A DNA stretch of 64,000 bases from Rhizobium sp. Root708 (GTDB taxonomy: Bacteria > Pseudomonadota > Alphaproteobacteria > Rhizobiales > Rhizobiaceae). Positions 44,774-52,813 of the stretch are shown here, one piece after another. Numbering within the stretch: the first letter of the stretch is position 1; the number at the start of each line of letters is the position of its first letter. Below the pieces are notes generated by a model. That model saw nothing but the letters and a program-made list of their open reading frames with translations. It was not told the DNA's origin and did not search any database. The DNA lies in NCBI RefSeq assembly GCF_001429725.1, contig NZ_LMHV01000007.1, positions 186,001-250,000 of the forward strand. Direction: 5' to 3'. A program made the position numbers and the translations under genes.

Positions 44774-45601
44774 ATGCAACATGCACCGTCCATTCGCCTT
44801 CCAGAGTCATTCGTCTTGTCCGATATTGCCCCCCATCTTCTGGTCCTGCTGGCAGCAGCGGGATTTTTTGCCGGTTTTGTCGATGCCATCGCCGGCGGCG
44901 GCGGTCTGATTACTGTTCCCGCCATGCTGATCGCAGGTATTCCACCTCTTCAGACGCTCGGCACCAACAAGGTTCAGTCGGTATTCGGCGCCGCCTCGGC
45001 GACTATCGCCTACGCCAGAAAGGGCCATGTCAATCTTCAGCAACAGCTGCCGATGGCGCTGATGGCCGTAGTGGGCGGCGCGCTGGGTGCGGCCCTGGCA
45101 ACGATCGTACCCGGCAGCGTGCTCCGAGGCATCATGCCGGTCCTGCTGATCGCGATTGCGCTCTATTTCGCCTTCAAGCCGAACCTGGATGACGTCGACA
45201 AGCACCGGCGCATGACGCCCTTCGTCTTCGGCCTCACCCTCGTTCCGGCCATCGGCTTTTACGACGGCGTCTTCGGGCCGGGCACCGGCTCGTTCCTGAT
45301 GCTTGCCTTCGTCTCGCTTGCCGGCTTCGGCATGCTGAAGGCGACCGCTCACACCAAGATGCTGAATCTCGGCTCGAACATCGGAGCGCTCGTCGTCTTC
45401 ATTTCCTTTGGAGCGACGCTGTGGAAGATCGGCCTGATGATGGGCGTCTGCCAGTTCCTGGGCGCGCAACTCGGCTCGCGCCTCGCCATGCGCACCGGCG
45501 CGCGCCTGATCAAGCCGCTGCTCGTGATCGTGTGCATCGCCTTCACCATCAAGCTACTGGCCGACCCCACCAATCCGATCCGCGTTTGGCTGGGGATCTG
45601 A
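44774..45601 (+). CDS. TSUP (TauE/SafE) family membrane transporter
   Basis: A 275-residue membrane protein with about eight helices and the family repeats GFVDAIAGGGGLITVPAMLIAGIPPLQTLGTNKVQSVFG and FDGVFGPGTGSF-type (here YDGVFGPGTGSFLML). TSUP proteins move organosulfur compounds, sulfite or other small anions across the inner membrane. AAAGGG precedes the start. In cob clusters, related carriers have been suspected in cobalt movement, but nothing in this sequence shows that. Confidence 0.92.
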   Translation: MQHAPSIRLPESFVLSDIAPHLLVLLAAAGFFAGFVDAIAGGGGLITVPAMLIAGIPPLQTLGTNKVQSVFGAASATIAYARKGHVNLQQQLPMALMAVVGGALGAALATIVPGSVLRGIMPVLLIAIALYFAFKPNLDDVDKHRRMTPFVFGLTLVPAIGFYDGVFGPGTGSFLMLAFVSLAGFGMLKATAHTKMLNLGSNIGALVVFISFGATLWKIGLMMGVCQFLGAQLGSRLAMRTGARLIKPLLVIVCIAFTIKLLADPTNPIRVWLGI

Positions 45602-45624
45602 GCAGCGCCTGGCGGTAGTATTGC

Positions 45625-46050
45625 CTAGAACAGAGCGATCAATAGCGCCCCGCTGGCGATCAGGCCCACGCCGAGCCAGTTCAAAAGATTGAGTTTCTCA
45701 CCCAGGAAAACGACGCCGAAAACCGCGACAAGAACGATCGAAAGCTTGTCGATCGGCGCGACGCGGGCGGCATCGCCGATCTTGAGCGCGCGGAAATAGG
45801 CAAGCCAGGAAGCGCCGGTCGCGGCTCCCGAAAGGCAGAGAAACAGCCACGTCTTGCCTGAAATGCTGGCGAACGGCTGCCATTGCCCGGTTGCCGCGAC
45901 AATGGCGCTGATGATGACGACGATAACGACGGTGCGGATCAGGGTGGCGAGATCGGAATTGATGCCGGCAACGCCGATCTTCGCAAAGATCGCCGTCAAC
46001 GCGGCGAAAGCCGCCGAGAGCACCGCCCAGAAAATCCAGCTCTGTGTCAT
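45625..46050 (-). CDS. EamA-family small membrane transporter, single-domain
   Basis: A 141-residue protein with five predicted helices, i.e. one EamA repeat rather than the usual two (ten helices). It begins MTQSWIFWAVLSAAFAALTAIFAKIGV and ends FGVVFLGEKLNLLNWLGVGLIASGALLIAL. It would have to work as a dimer, like small multidrug carriers. Its start shares a base with the cobO stop (TGATG), so it is translated from the cobalamin mRNA. Substrate unknown; a corrinoid-pathway intermediate or a metal are possibilities from context only. Confidence 0.88.
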   Translation of the reverse strand: MTQSWIFWAVLSAAFAALTAIFAKIGVAGINSDLATLIRTVVIVVIISAIVAATGQWQPFASISGKTWLFLCLSGAATGASWLAYFRALKIGDAARVAPIDKLSIVLVAVFGVVFLGEKLNLLNWLGVGLIASGALLIALF

Positions 46051-46682
46051 CAGAACTCCACGCCCGGCTGCCCCTTGATGCCCGAGCGGAACGGATGCTT
46101 GATCAGCTCCATCTCGGTGACGAGATCGGCGATCTCGATCAGTTCGTCCTTGGCGTTGCGCCCGGTGAGGACGACATGAGTCATATACGGCTTCTCGTTC
46201 TTCAGGAACTCCACCACCTCGTTGATATCGAGGTAATCATATCGAAGCGCGATGTTGATCTCGTCGAGCAGCACCATGGAGTTGCGCTCGTCACGGATCA
46301 ACTCTTTCGCCTTCTCCCAGGCAGCACCGGCGGCGGCCACATCGCGAGCGCGATCCTGCGTCTCCCAGGTGAAGCCCTCGCCCATGGTGTGGAACTGGCA
46401 GATGTCGGAGAAGTGCTTTTCGATCAGGTCGCGCTCGCCGGTCCACATCGCGCCCTTGATGAACTGCACGACTGCCGAAGGCTTGCCGTGCGCGATATGC
46501 CGGAAGATCATTCCGAAAGCGGACGACGACTTACCCTTGCCCTTGCCGGTATGGACGATGACAAGGCCCTTCTCATCGGTCTTTGACGCCATGATCTTGT
46601 CGCGGGCAGCCTTCTTCTTCGCCATCTTCTCGGCGTGGCGGGCGTCGTCGTGGCCAGCGGCTTCGGTGGTTTCGTCGGTCAT
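46050..46682 (-). CDS. cobO: Cob(I)yrinic acid a,c-diamide adenosyltransferase CobO
   Basis: A 210-residue BtuR/CobO-type ATP:corrinoid adenosyltransferase. The P-loop is HTGKGKGKSSSA (about residues 44-55) with FIKGAMWTGERDL and the C-terminal RSGIKGQPGVEF end typical of this family. It attaches the adenosyl ligand after cobalt insertion. I chose ATG 46682 (MTDETTEAAG); a start seven codons earlier overlaps cobN. It follows cobN by one base. Confidence 0.95.
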   Translation of the reverse strand: MTDETTEAAGHDDARHAEKMAKKKAARDKIMASKTDEKGLVIVHTGKGKGKSSSAFGMIFRHIAHGKPSAVVQFIKGAMWTGERDLIEKHFSDICQFHTMGEGFTWETQDRARDVAAAGAAWEKAKELIRDERNSMVLLDEINIALRYDYLDINEVVEFLKNEKPYMTHVVLTGRNAKDELIEIADLVTEMELIKHPFRSGIKGQPGVEF

Positions 46683-46683
46683 C

Positions 46684-49600
46684 TCAATATTCCCCGGATG
46701 CAAGCTTGCCTTGATGCAAGCCGAATGTGTCTGAAAGATCGAACCGCGCCGAATTGCTGCGCGGCGTCCAGAGTTGGCGATCGATCGCCTCCAGCAACCG
46801 CTCCTTCATGTCGGCGAAGGCGGCCGGATTTTTTTCGATCATGAAATCGCGGACCTCGGGATCCACCACGAAAGCCTGATAGACGGCTTCGAAATGATGG
46901 TTGCCAACGGCGCCCGTGGTCGCCGCAAAGGCAAAGAGATAATCGACGGTCGCGGCGATCTCGAAGGCGCCCTTGTAGCCATGGCGCATGACGCCATCGA
47001 TCCACTTCGGATTGACGACGCGGCCACGCACGACGCGGCCAATCTCTTCCTCCAGCGACCGAATCACAGGCTTTTCGGGCCTCGAATGGTCGTTGTGATA
47101 GATCGATGGCCGATCGCCCGCCAGCATCTCGGCCGCCGCCGCCATCCCGCCTTCGAACTGGTAGTAATCGTCGCTGTCGAGAAGATCGTGTTCGCGATTG
47201 TCCTGGTTCTGCACGACCGCCTGGATCGAACGCAGACGCTCCTCGAAGACGCCACGCTCGGCCCGGCCCTCTTCGCCGGCGCCGTAGGCATAGCTTCCCC
47301 AGATAAGATAGGCCTCGGCTAGATCGGCGCGACGCTCCCACCCCTTCTCGTCGATCAGCGCCTGCAGACCGGCACCGTAAGCCCCGGGCTTCGAGCCGAA
47401 AATGCGATAGCCGGCGCGGCGGCCAGCCTGCGCTGCATCCAGTCCAGCCGCTTCAAGGCGGGCAGCCTCCCCGCGCATGCGCTCGGCAATCGGATTGTCC
47501 GCGGCATCTTCTTCCAGCGCCCCGACAGCGCGGATCGCCTTGTCGAACAGTGCGATCTGTTCAGGAAAAGCGTCGCGGAAGAAACCGGATATACGCAGCG
47601 TCACATCCACACGCGGACGACGCAGCAGCGCCGGCGGAATGATTTCATAGCCGGTGACGCGCCGCGAGGTCATGTCCCACACCGGCTTCACGCCGATCAG
47701 GGCAAGCGCCTGGGCGATATCGTCACCGCCGGTGCGCATGTTCGAGGTGCCCCAGGCGGTCAGGCCGAAGGAGACCGGCCAATCGCCGTGATCCTGCACA
47801 TAACGGCGGATCAAAAGCTCCGCGGACTTCTTCCCAAGCTCGTAGGCCGCAGGCGTCGGCACGGCCCGGCTGTCGACCGAGTAGAAGTTTCGCCCGGTCG
47901 GCAGCACGTCCGGTCGGCCGCGCGTCGGAGCACCAGATGGTCCCGGCGCCACGAAACGACCGTCGAGCCCTCGGAGCAGTCCTTCAATTTCAGCCGTCCC
48001 GCAGGCGAGAATGGCAGGCCTGAGCCGCGTTTCGATCTCCGCGAGAACAGCGCGGGTGGCCTCCCAACCGTCCGGACAACCAAGCTCGTCGGCAACCAGC
48101 CGTGCCGCAAGCAGTTCGATCCGCTCGACGGTATCGCCGTTCGTGCGCCATATGGCGTCGGTGACGCCTGCAAGAATATCAGGAAGCGGCCCGGTCCAAA
48201 CTTCGCCCATGTTGCAATCGAGCGGGTCGAACCCCAATCCGAGATCCGCTGAAATCGCGCGCTGAAGGCTGCGGTCACCGCCCTGGCCGAGCCCGCGCGG
48301 AACCCGCGCCAGCGCCACCGTCAGATCCGTCAGCAGCCGGCCCTGCGGCGAGACGCCGAAAACATGCAGGCCATCGCGGATCTGCATCTCCTTGAGATCG
48401 CAGAGATAGGCATCGAGCTTCTTCAAAGCCTCCGTCTCGGTCTCGCCCTTGTCGATGCCGGCATCGCGATCGAGACCGATGTCAGCGACGAGATCAAGGA
48501 TCTGCTTGCTGAGAAGCCGGATGCGGCGCGGATCGCCGCCCGATGCCTCGTAGTATTCGTCGACCAGCGCCTCCAGATCCTTCAGCGGCCCGTAGCTCTC
48601 GGCACGCGTCAGCGGCGGCGTCAGGTGATCGATGATGACTGCGGCTGTACGGCGTTTTGCCTGCGTTCCCTCGCCGGGATCGTTGACGATGAAGGGATAG
48701 AGATGCGGCATGGGACCGAGGATGGCTTCCGGATAGCACTCCTCCGACAGCGCCAGCGCCTTGCCGGGCAGCCATTCAAGATTGCCATGCTTGCCCATGT
48801 GAATGACGGCGTGAGCGCCGAACTCATGGCGAAGGAAGGCATAGAAGGCGAGATAGCCATGCGGCGGCACGAGGTCCGGCGAATGGTAGCTTTCCTTCGG
48901 ATCGATACTGTATCCGCGCGCCGGCTGGATGCCGACCAGCACCTCGCCAAGCCGCATGAAAGGCAGCGCAAAGGCGCCCTCCACGACATAGGGATCGGCT
49001 TCCGGCGCACCCCAGCGCGCGCCGATTTCATCCTGAATCTTTTTCGGAAGTTTCTCGAAGAAGGCTTTGTAACGACTCAAGGAAAGCGATTCACGGACAA
49101 GCTTGCCGTCACTGCCGGAGTTTGTCGGCCCCTCCATCAGACGCCGGATCAGCTGATCGCCATCGTCAGGCACGTCCGCAACCGCATAGCCGGCGGCACG
49201 CATGGCTTTGAGCACCTCGACAGTGCCTGCGGGCGTATCCAGCCCGACGCCGTTCCCCAGTCTGCCATCGCGGTTCGGATAGTTCGCCAGCACAAGCGCA
49301 ACGCGTCTCTCATTGGCGCCCGTTATGCGCAGCTTCGCCCAATTGGCCGCGAGCCTCGCAGTATAACGCATCCGTTCGATGTCGGGTTCGCTGCCGACGA
49401 TGTTGGCCTCAACCCTAGCATCGTAGCGGGCCGCCGATTTGAAGGAGACCGCACGCGACAGCACCCGACCATCCACTTCGGGCAGTGCGACGTTCATGCC
49501 GAGATCGCGCGCCGAGAGCCCCTGCGAGGACGAGGCCCACGCCTGACGCGACGATGCCGAAAAGATCGCCTGCAGCACGACGGCATCATTGGCCTCAAGC

Positions 49601-50466
49601 ACGGTCGGCTCGCGGTCCGCGCCCGGCGCCGATACGGCGAAGCCTGTCGTGTTGATCACCACCTCGGGCTTGATGACATTAAAAACGCTTTCCAGAATGC
49701 CCTTCGACACCGAATCCTTGAGACTGTAGGCGAATACCGGCAGCGGCCGGATGCCTTCCGACAGCAGCGTGTCGACGAGGGCCTCGACCGGCTTTGCCTC
49801 ACCGCTCTGCACGAGCGCACGATAGAAACTGATAGCGACCGTCGGGGCACGCGTGTTTTCGCAAGGAGCGCCAAGCCGCTCGTCGCAAGCCGCCTTCCAC
49901 TCGTCGACGCCGAGAACGCCCTTGCCCGGCCACCATATGCCGGCCTTCATCAGCGGCGATGCCGTTTCAGGTTTTTCCGAGCCTGAGAGCATGGCACCGA
50001 CATAGGCGAGAAACGCCCGCGAATTGCCGTCGCCACCCTCGATGAGATACGCCCAAAGCGCGTTCAGATCCTCAAGCGGAACATTCGAAAACGGCGTCAA
50101 ACCCGCATCCGGCTTCGAATCTCCCGGCAACACAACGATCAACGCGCCCGATCGCGCCGCAGCAGCGTGTAGCGCCTCCAGCGCATAGTGGAAGTAGCTG
50201 GCGCCACCCAGCGCCCTGACAACGATCAGCTTCGCATGCCGTGCCGTCCGCTCGATATAGGCATCGACCGACATCGGATGCTTGAGGCTCATGAGGCTTG
50301 CGAGCCGGAGCGAGAATCCGCACGCCGCTTCATCATAAGCGGCGGCTATCGCTGCGAGTTCGGTATCGGCAGCCGACAGGAACAGGACGTCGCCGCGAGA
50401 CTGACCGAGATCGATCGCCTCCTCGCCGTCGCTGATCGTTCCCTGCTGTGCCAGAAGCAGATGCAT
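46684..50466 (-). CDS. cobN: Cobaltochelatase subunit CobN
   Basis: A 1260-residue protein, the large corrin-binding subunit of the ATP-dependent aerobic cobaltochelatase CobNST, homologous to ChlH/BchH. Length is as expected and the CobN/magnesium-chelatase family blocks run through it (HMGKHGNLEWLPGKALALS, RVALVLANYPNRDGRLGNGVGLDTP, WGTSNMRTGGDDIAQALALIG). CobS and CobT are not in this window, as in other rhizobia where they lie elsewhere. AAGGTAG precedes the start. It lies between cobW and cobO. Confidence 0.97.
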   Translation of the reverse strand: MHLLLAQQGTISDGEEAIDLGQSRGDVLFLSAADTELAAIAAAYDEAACGFSLRLASLMSLKHPMSVDAYIERTARHAKLIVVRALGGASYFHYALEALHAAAARSGALIVVLPGDSKPDAGLTPFSNVPLEDLNALWAYLIEGGDGNSRAFLAYVGAMLSGSEKPETASPLMKAGIWWPGKGVLGVDEWKAACDERLGAPCENTRAPTVAISFYRALVQSGEAKPVEALVDTLLSEGIRPLPVFAYSLKDSVSKGILESVFNVIKPEVVINTTGFAVSAPGADREPTVLEANDAVVLQAIFSASSRQAWASSSQGLSARDLGMNVALPEVDGRVLSRAVSFKSAARYDARVEANIVGSEPDIERMRYTARLAANWAKLRITGANERRVALVLANYPNRDGRLGNGVGLDTPAGTVEVLKAMRAAGYAVADVPDDGDQLIRRLMEGPTNSGSDGKLVRESLSLSRYKAFFEKLPKKIQDEIGARWGAPEADPYVVEGAFALPFMRLGEVLVGIQPARGYSIDPKESYHSPDLVPPHGYLAFYAFLRHEFGAHAVIHMGKHGNLEWLPGKALALSEECYPEAILGPMPHLYPFIVNDPGEGTQAKRRTAAVIIDHLTPPLTRAESYGPLKDLEALVDEYYEASGGDPRRIRLLSKQILDLVADIGLDRDAGIDKGETETEALKKLDAYLCDLKEMQIRDGLHVFGVSPQGRLLTDLTVALARVPRGLGQGGDRSLQRAISADLGLGFDPLDCNMGEVWTGPLPDILAGVTDAIWRTNGDTVERIELLAARLVADELGCPDGWEATRAVLAEIETRLRPAILACGTAEIEGLLRGLDGRFVAPGPSGAPTRGRPDVLPTGRNFYSVDSRAVPTPAAYELGKKSAELLIRRYVQDHGDWPVSFGLTAWGTSNMRTGGDDIAQALALIGVKPVWDMTSRRVTGYEIIPPALLRRPRVDVTLRISGFFRDAFPEQIALFDKAIRAVGALEEDAADNPIAERMRGEAARLEAAGLDAAQAGRRAGYRIFGSKPGAYGAGLQALIDEKGWERRADLAEAYLIWGSYAYGAGEEGRAERGVFEERLRSIQAVVQNQDNREHDLLDSDDYYQFEGGMAAAAEMLAGDRPSIYHNDHSRPEKPVIRSLEEEIGRVVRGRVVNPKWIDGVMRHGYKGAFEIAATVDYLFAFAATTGAVGNHHFEAVYQAFVVDPEVRDFMIEKNPAAFADMKERLLEAIDRQLWTPRSNSARFDLSDTFGLHQGKLASGEY

Positions 50467-50475
50467 GGGGCTACC

Positions 50476-51525
50476 TTATGCCAGCGCTTCGATCGCCTTG
50501 CGCACCGCCGCTTCGTCCATCTCGTGCAGGCCGATGACGACAAGGCGGGTGCCGCGCGCTTCTCCAGGCGCCCAGGCGCGATCGAAATAGTGGTCGATGC
50601 GGCTTCCGACCGCCTGCAGCTGCAGACGCATCGGCTTGCCGGGAACTTCGACGAAGCCCTTGAGCCGTAGCACATCATGCTCGCCGATGATGCCCTTCAG
50701 CGCATCCACGAAGGCCGAGGGATCGGCAACCTGGCCGAGTTCGACCACGAAGCTGTCGAACTCGTCATGATCGTGCGGAACGCCGTCCTCGTGCTCGAGC
50801 TCGTGGTGGGACTTGCGGTTGACCACGTCGTCTTCAGTACCGACACCGAGCCCGAGCAGCACGCTCGCCGGAACCTCGCCGTTGCGCGCCTCGATCATCA
50901 CGGGCTTGCGGGCAATGCGGGAAGCCACCTCGTCGCGCACGCGGCCAAGGCCGGCGGCGTCGAGCAGGTCGGTCTTGTTGAGCACAATCAGGTCGGCGCA
51001 GGTCAGCTGGTCCTCGAAAAGCTCCTCGATCGGGCTCTCGTGGTCGAGCGACTCGTCTTCGACGCGGCGAGCCTCGACGGCATCGTGATCGTCGGCAAAG
51101 CGACCGGCGGCGACGGCGGCGCTGTCGACGACCGTAATCACGCCATCGACGGTGACCTGCGTGCGGATATCAGGCCAGTTGAAGGCAGCGACCAGCGGCT
51201 GCGGCAGCGCAAGGCCGGAGGTTTCGATGACGATATGGTCTGGGCGCTGTTCGCGCTCCAGAAGCTTCGTCATTGTCGGAATGAAGTCGTCGGCGACCGT
51301 GCAGCAGATGCAGCCGTTGGTAAGCTCGATGATATCGTCCTCGGTGCAATTCTCCGCGCCGCAGCCCTTCAGCACCTCGCCGTCGACACCGAGATCGCCA
51401 AACTCGTTGATGATGAGCGCGATCTTCTTGCCGTTGGTGTTGGAAAGCAGGTTGCGGATCATCGTTGTCTTGCCGGCGCCGAGGAAGCCGGTGATCACGG
51501 TCGCCGGGATTTTCTGCTGGTTCAT
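50476..51525 (-). CDS. cobW: CobW, G3E-family GTPase of cobalamin synthesis
   Basis: A 349-residue P-loop GTPase: Walker A GFLGAGKT (residues 13-20), metal motif GCICC (71-75), NKTD base-recognition motif, and a histidine/acid stretch (HHELEHEDGVPHDHDEFD) before the CobW C-domain. CobW is thought to deliver cobalt to the CobNST chelatase. I chose ATG 51525 with AAGGG ten bases upstream; the TTG three codons earlier overlaps the cobP stop. It lies between cobP and cobN. It is the second COG0523 GTPase in this window, next to the zinc-locus one. Confidence 0.95.
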   Translation of the reverse strand: MNQQKIPATVITGFLGAGKTTMIRNLLSNTNGKKIALIINEFGDLGVDGEVLKGCGAENCTEDDIIELTNGCICCTVADDFIPTMTKLLEREQRPDHIVIETSGLALPQPLVAAFNWPDIRTQVTVDGVITVVDSAAVAAGRFADDHDAVEARRVEDESLDHESPIEELFEDQLTCADLIVLNKTDLLDAAGLGRVRDEVASRIARKPVMIEARNGEVPASVLLGLGVGTEDDVVNRKSHHELEHEDGVPHDHDEFDSFVVELGQVADPSAFVDALKGIIGEHDVLRLKGFVEVPGKPMRLQLQAVGSRIDHYFDRAWAPGEARGTRLVVIGLHEMDEAAVRKAIEALA

Positions 51526-51530
51526 GAACT

Positions 51531-52055
51531 TCAACCCTTCATCTTCAGCGGCAGACCTGCCGCGATAAAATACACTTCCGCGGCCTCTGCCGCGATCATT
51601 TGATGCAAGCGACCGGCATGATCCCGGAACTCCCGCGCCATGCGGTTCTCGGGAACGATGCCAAGGCCAACTTCATTGGAAACGATGACAAGGCGCGCAC
51701 GCGCCATCGGCAGATACGCGGCAAGTGAGCCGAACTCGGCCTCCATGTCGCGCTCCTCCATCATCAGGTTGGTAACCCAAAGCGTCAGGCAATCGACAAG
51801 GATCGCCCGCCCCTCGCCGTCAACAGCCCGCAGGCAGCCGACCAGATCGAGAGGCTCTTCGTGGGTATGCCAGAGATCGCCGCGGTCAGCCTTGTGCTTG
51901 TCGATCCGGGCACGCATCTCGTCGTCCCAGGCGCGACCCGTCGCCACGTAATGGCGCTCCAGACCGCTCAAGACGACCAGTTGCTCGGCGAAACGTGATT
52001 TTCCTGAGCGCACACCGCCCAACACGAAAGTCGCGCCAGATGATATCGGGCTCAT
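51531..52055 (-). CDS. cobP: Adenosylcobinamide kinase / adenosylcobinamide-phosphate guanylyltransferase
   Basis: A 174-residue bifunctional enzyme (CobP, CobU in Salmonella) that phosphorylates adenosylcobinamide and adds GMP during nucleotide loop assembly. Walker A is GGVRSGKS (residues 13-20); [24 protein letters not shown] holds the guanylylation histidine region; [24 protein letters not shown] is the conserved C-terminal block. The start ATG overlaps the stop of the 29-codon leader ORF (ATGA), so its translation probably depends on that ORF and on the riboswitch upstream. Confidence 0.95.
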   Translation of the reverse strand: MSPISSGATFVLGGVRSGKSRFAEQLVVLSGLERHYVATGRAWDDEMRARIDKHKADRGDLWHTHEEPLDLVGCLRAVDGEGRAILVDCLTLWVTNLMMEERDMEAEFGSLAAYLPMARARLVIVSNEVGLGIVPENRMAREFRDHAGRLHQMIAAEAAEVYFIAAGLPLKMKG

Positions 52056-52141
52056 GGAAAATGCTGTCCGATCTGCAGGACGCTGCCGCTAGGAACCGGA
52101 ATGGCTGCTGCAGGCAGCCGAAAACTCTTCTGTTCAGCCAT
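52052..52141 (-). CDS. 29-codon leader ORF between the B12 riboswitch and cobP
   Basis: The ORF starts ATG 52141 with an ideal GGAGG eight bases upstream and encodes 29 residues ([19 protein letters not shown] and ten more). Its stop overlaps the cobP start as ATGA, while cobP itself has no ribosome site as strong. The GGAGG can pair with a segment right after the riboswitch: GCAC and GGTTG flanking GGA (52144-52155) against CAACC-GTGC (52194-52202). The simplest reading is that the riboswitch hides this site and cobP is translated by coupling. Whether the peptide itself has a role is unknown. Confidence 0.55.
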   Translation of the reverse strand: MAEQKSFRLPAAAIPVPSGSVLQIGQHFP

Positions 52142-52199
52142 GACAACCTCCGTGCTGGCAGCGGGCATAGCCCAGGGATGGGCTTTTCGCCCGGCACGG

Positions 52200-52350
52200 T
52201 TGGCAGGTCTCCTGGCTCGCGGGTGTTGGCCGCGATCGGGGCAGACCGAAAACCGGTCACCCCAGATCGTGCCAGCGGATCTTCCTCGCCTTCCCGGCTG
52301 CATTTCATGAAAAGGCGGACGATTCGTAGACGTAAGAGGCGTCCTGCCCT
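52200..52350 (-). ncRNA. Cobalamin (B12) riboswitch upstream of cobP
   Basis: On the minus strand the 3' end has the conserved B12-box sequence GAGCCAGGAGACCTGCC (52202-52218) and, upstream of it, GCCGGGAAGGCG and CTGCCCCGATCGCGG segments typical of the adenosylcobalamin element. The closing stem P1 forms between CCTGCC at the 3' end and GGGCAGG (52343-52349). It should lower expression of cobP-cobW-cobN-cobO when adenosylcobalamin is plentiful. Ends are approximate. Confidence 0.9.
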
Positions 52351-52813
52351 GGTTGATCATGATGCACTGCCAGTGACTTTTCCGTCGCCACTTTCGCGCC
52401 GCCCGCCTGCACCATTGCAGGCTGTCAGCCACTCGAAAACAACGCCGGACGGAAAACCCTGACCGCTCTACAGTCGCGGGGTCGGCTATGATGACGGTGC
52501 CCGAATTGGGTCCACCGCTTCACATTCCCTTTTCATCCGCACCGATTCAACCGGTCCGGAACCATCCGTTTATGAATTCATCGTTAGGCAAGGCCCTTGG
52601 TGAAGTCAATCGCAAGCGGGGCTACACGCCGCCGGATCGGCTCTCAACACGACCTTGTCTACCAAATTTATCGTCTTTTATCAGCCACTTACGTCATAAA
52701 TTATTGTTGCAAATGCCGGTCTTTTGCCGCAATTGCGTTGCAAGCGGATCGCGCCGTTGACTTCCCCCTCCCATCGCTCTTGATCGGCTCCACGTCCGCC
52801 TAGTTCTTCTGAT
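52351..52813. other. Intergenic region with divergent promoters for cob operon and ClC gene
   Basis: No gene is supported here. The part next to 52814 is AT-rich (ACCAAATTTATCGTCTTTTATC) and probably carries the promoter of the ClC gene. The promoter of the cobP transcript should lie just right of the riboswitch. I see no repeat or further RNA element. Confidence 0.4.

Noticed and set aside
42285..44909. An 874-codon plus-strand open frame across cobA, the nucleoside hydrolase and cobE
   Set aside because: It runs antisense to three well-identified genes, has low-complexity arginine/histidine-rich translation and no family motif. Long antisense frames are expected in GC-rich coding DNA.
48364..49986. 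A 540-codon plus-strand open frame inside cobN
   Set aside because: Antisense to cobN, no recognisable domain, composition typical of the opposite strand of a GC-rich gene.
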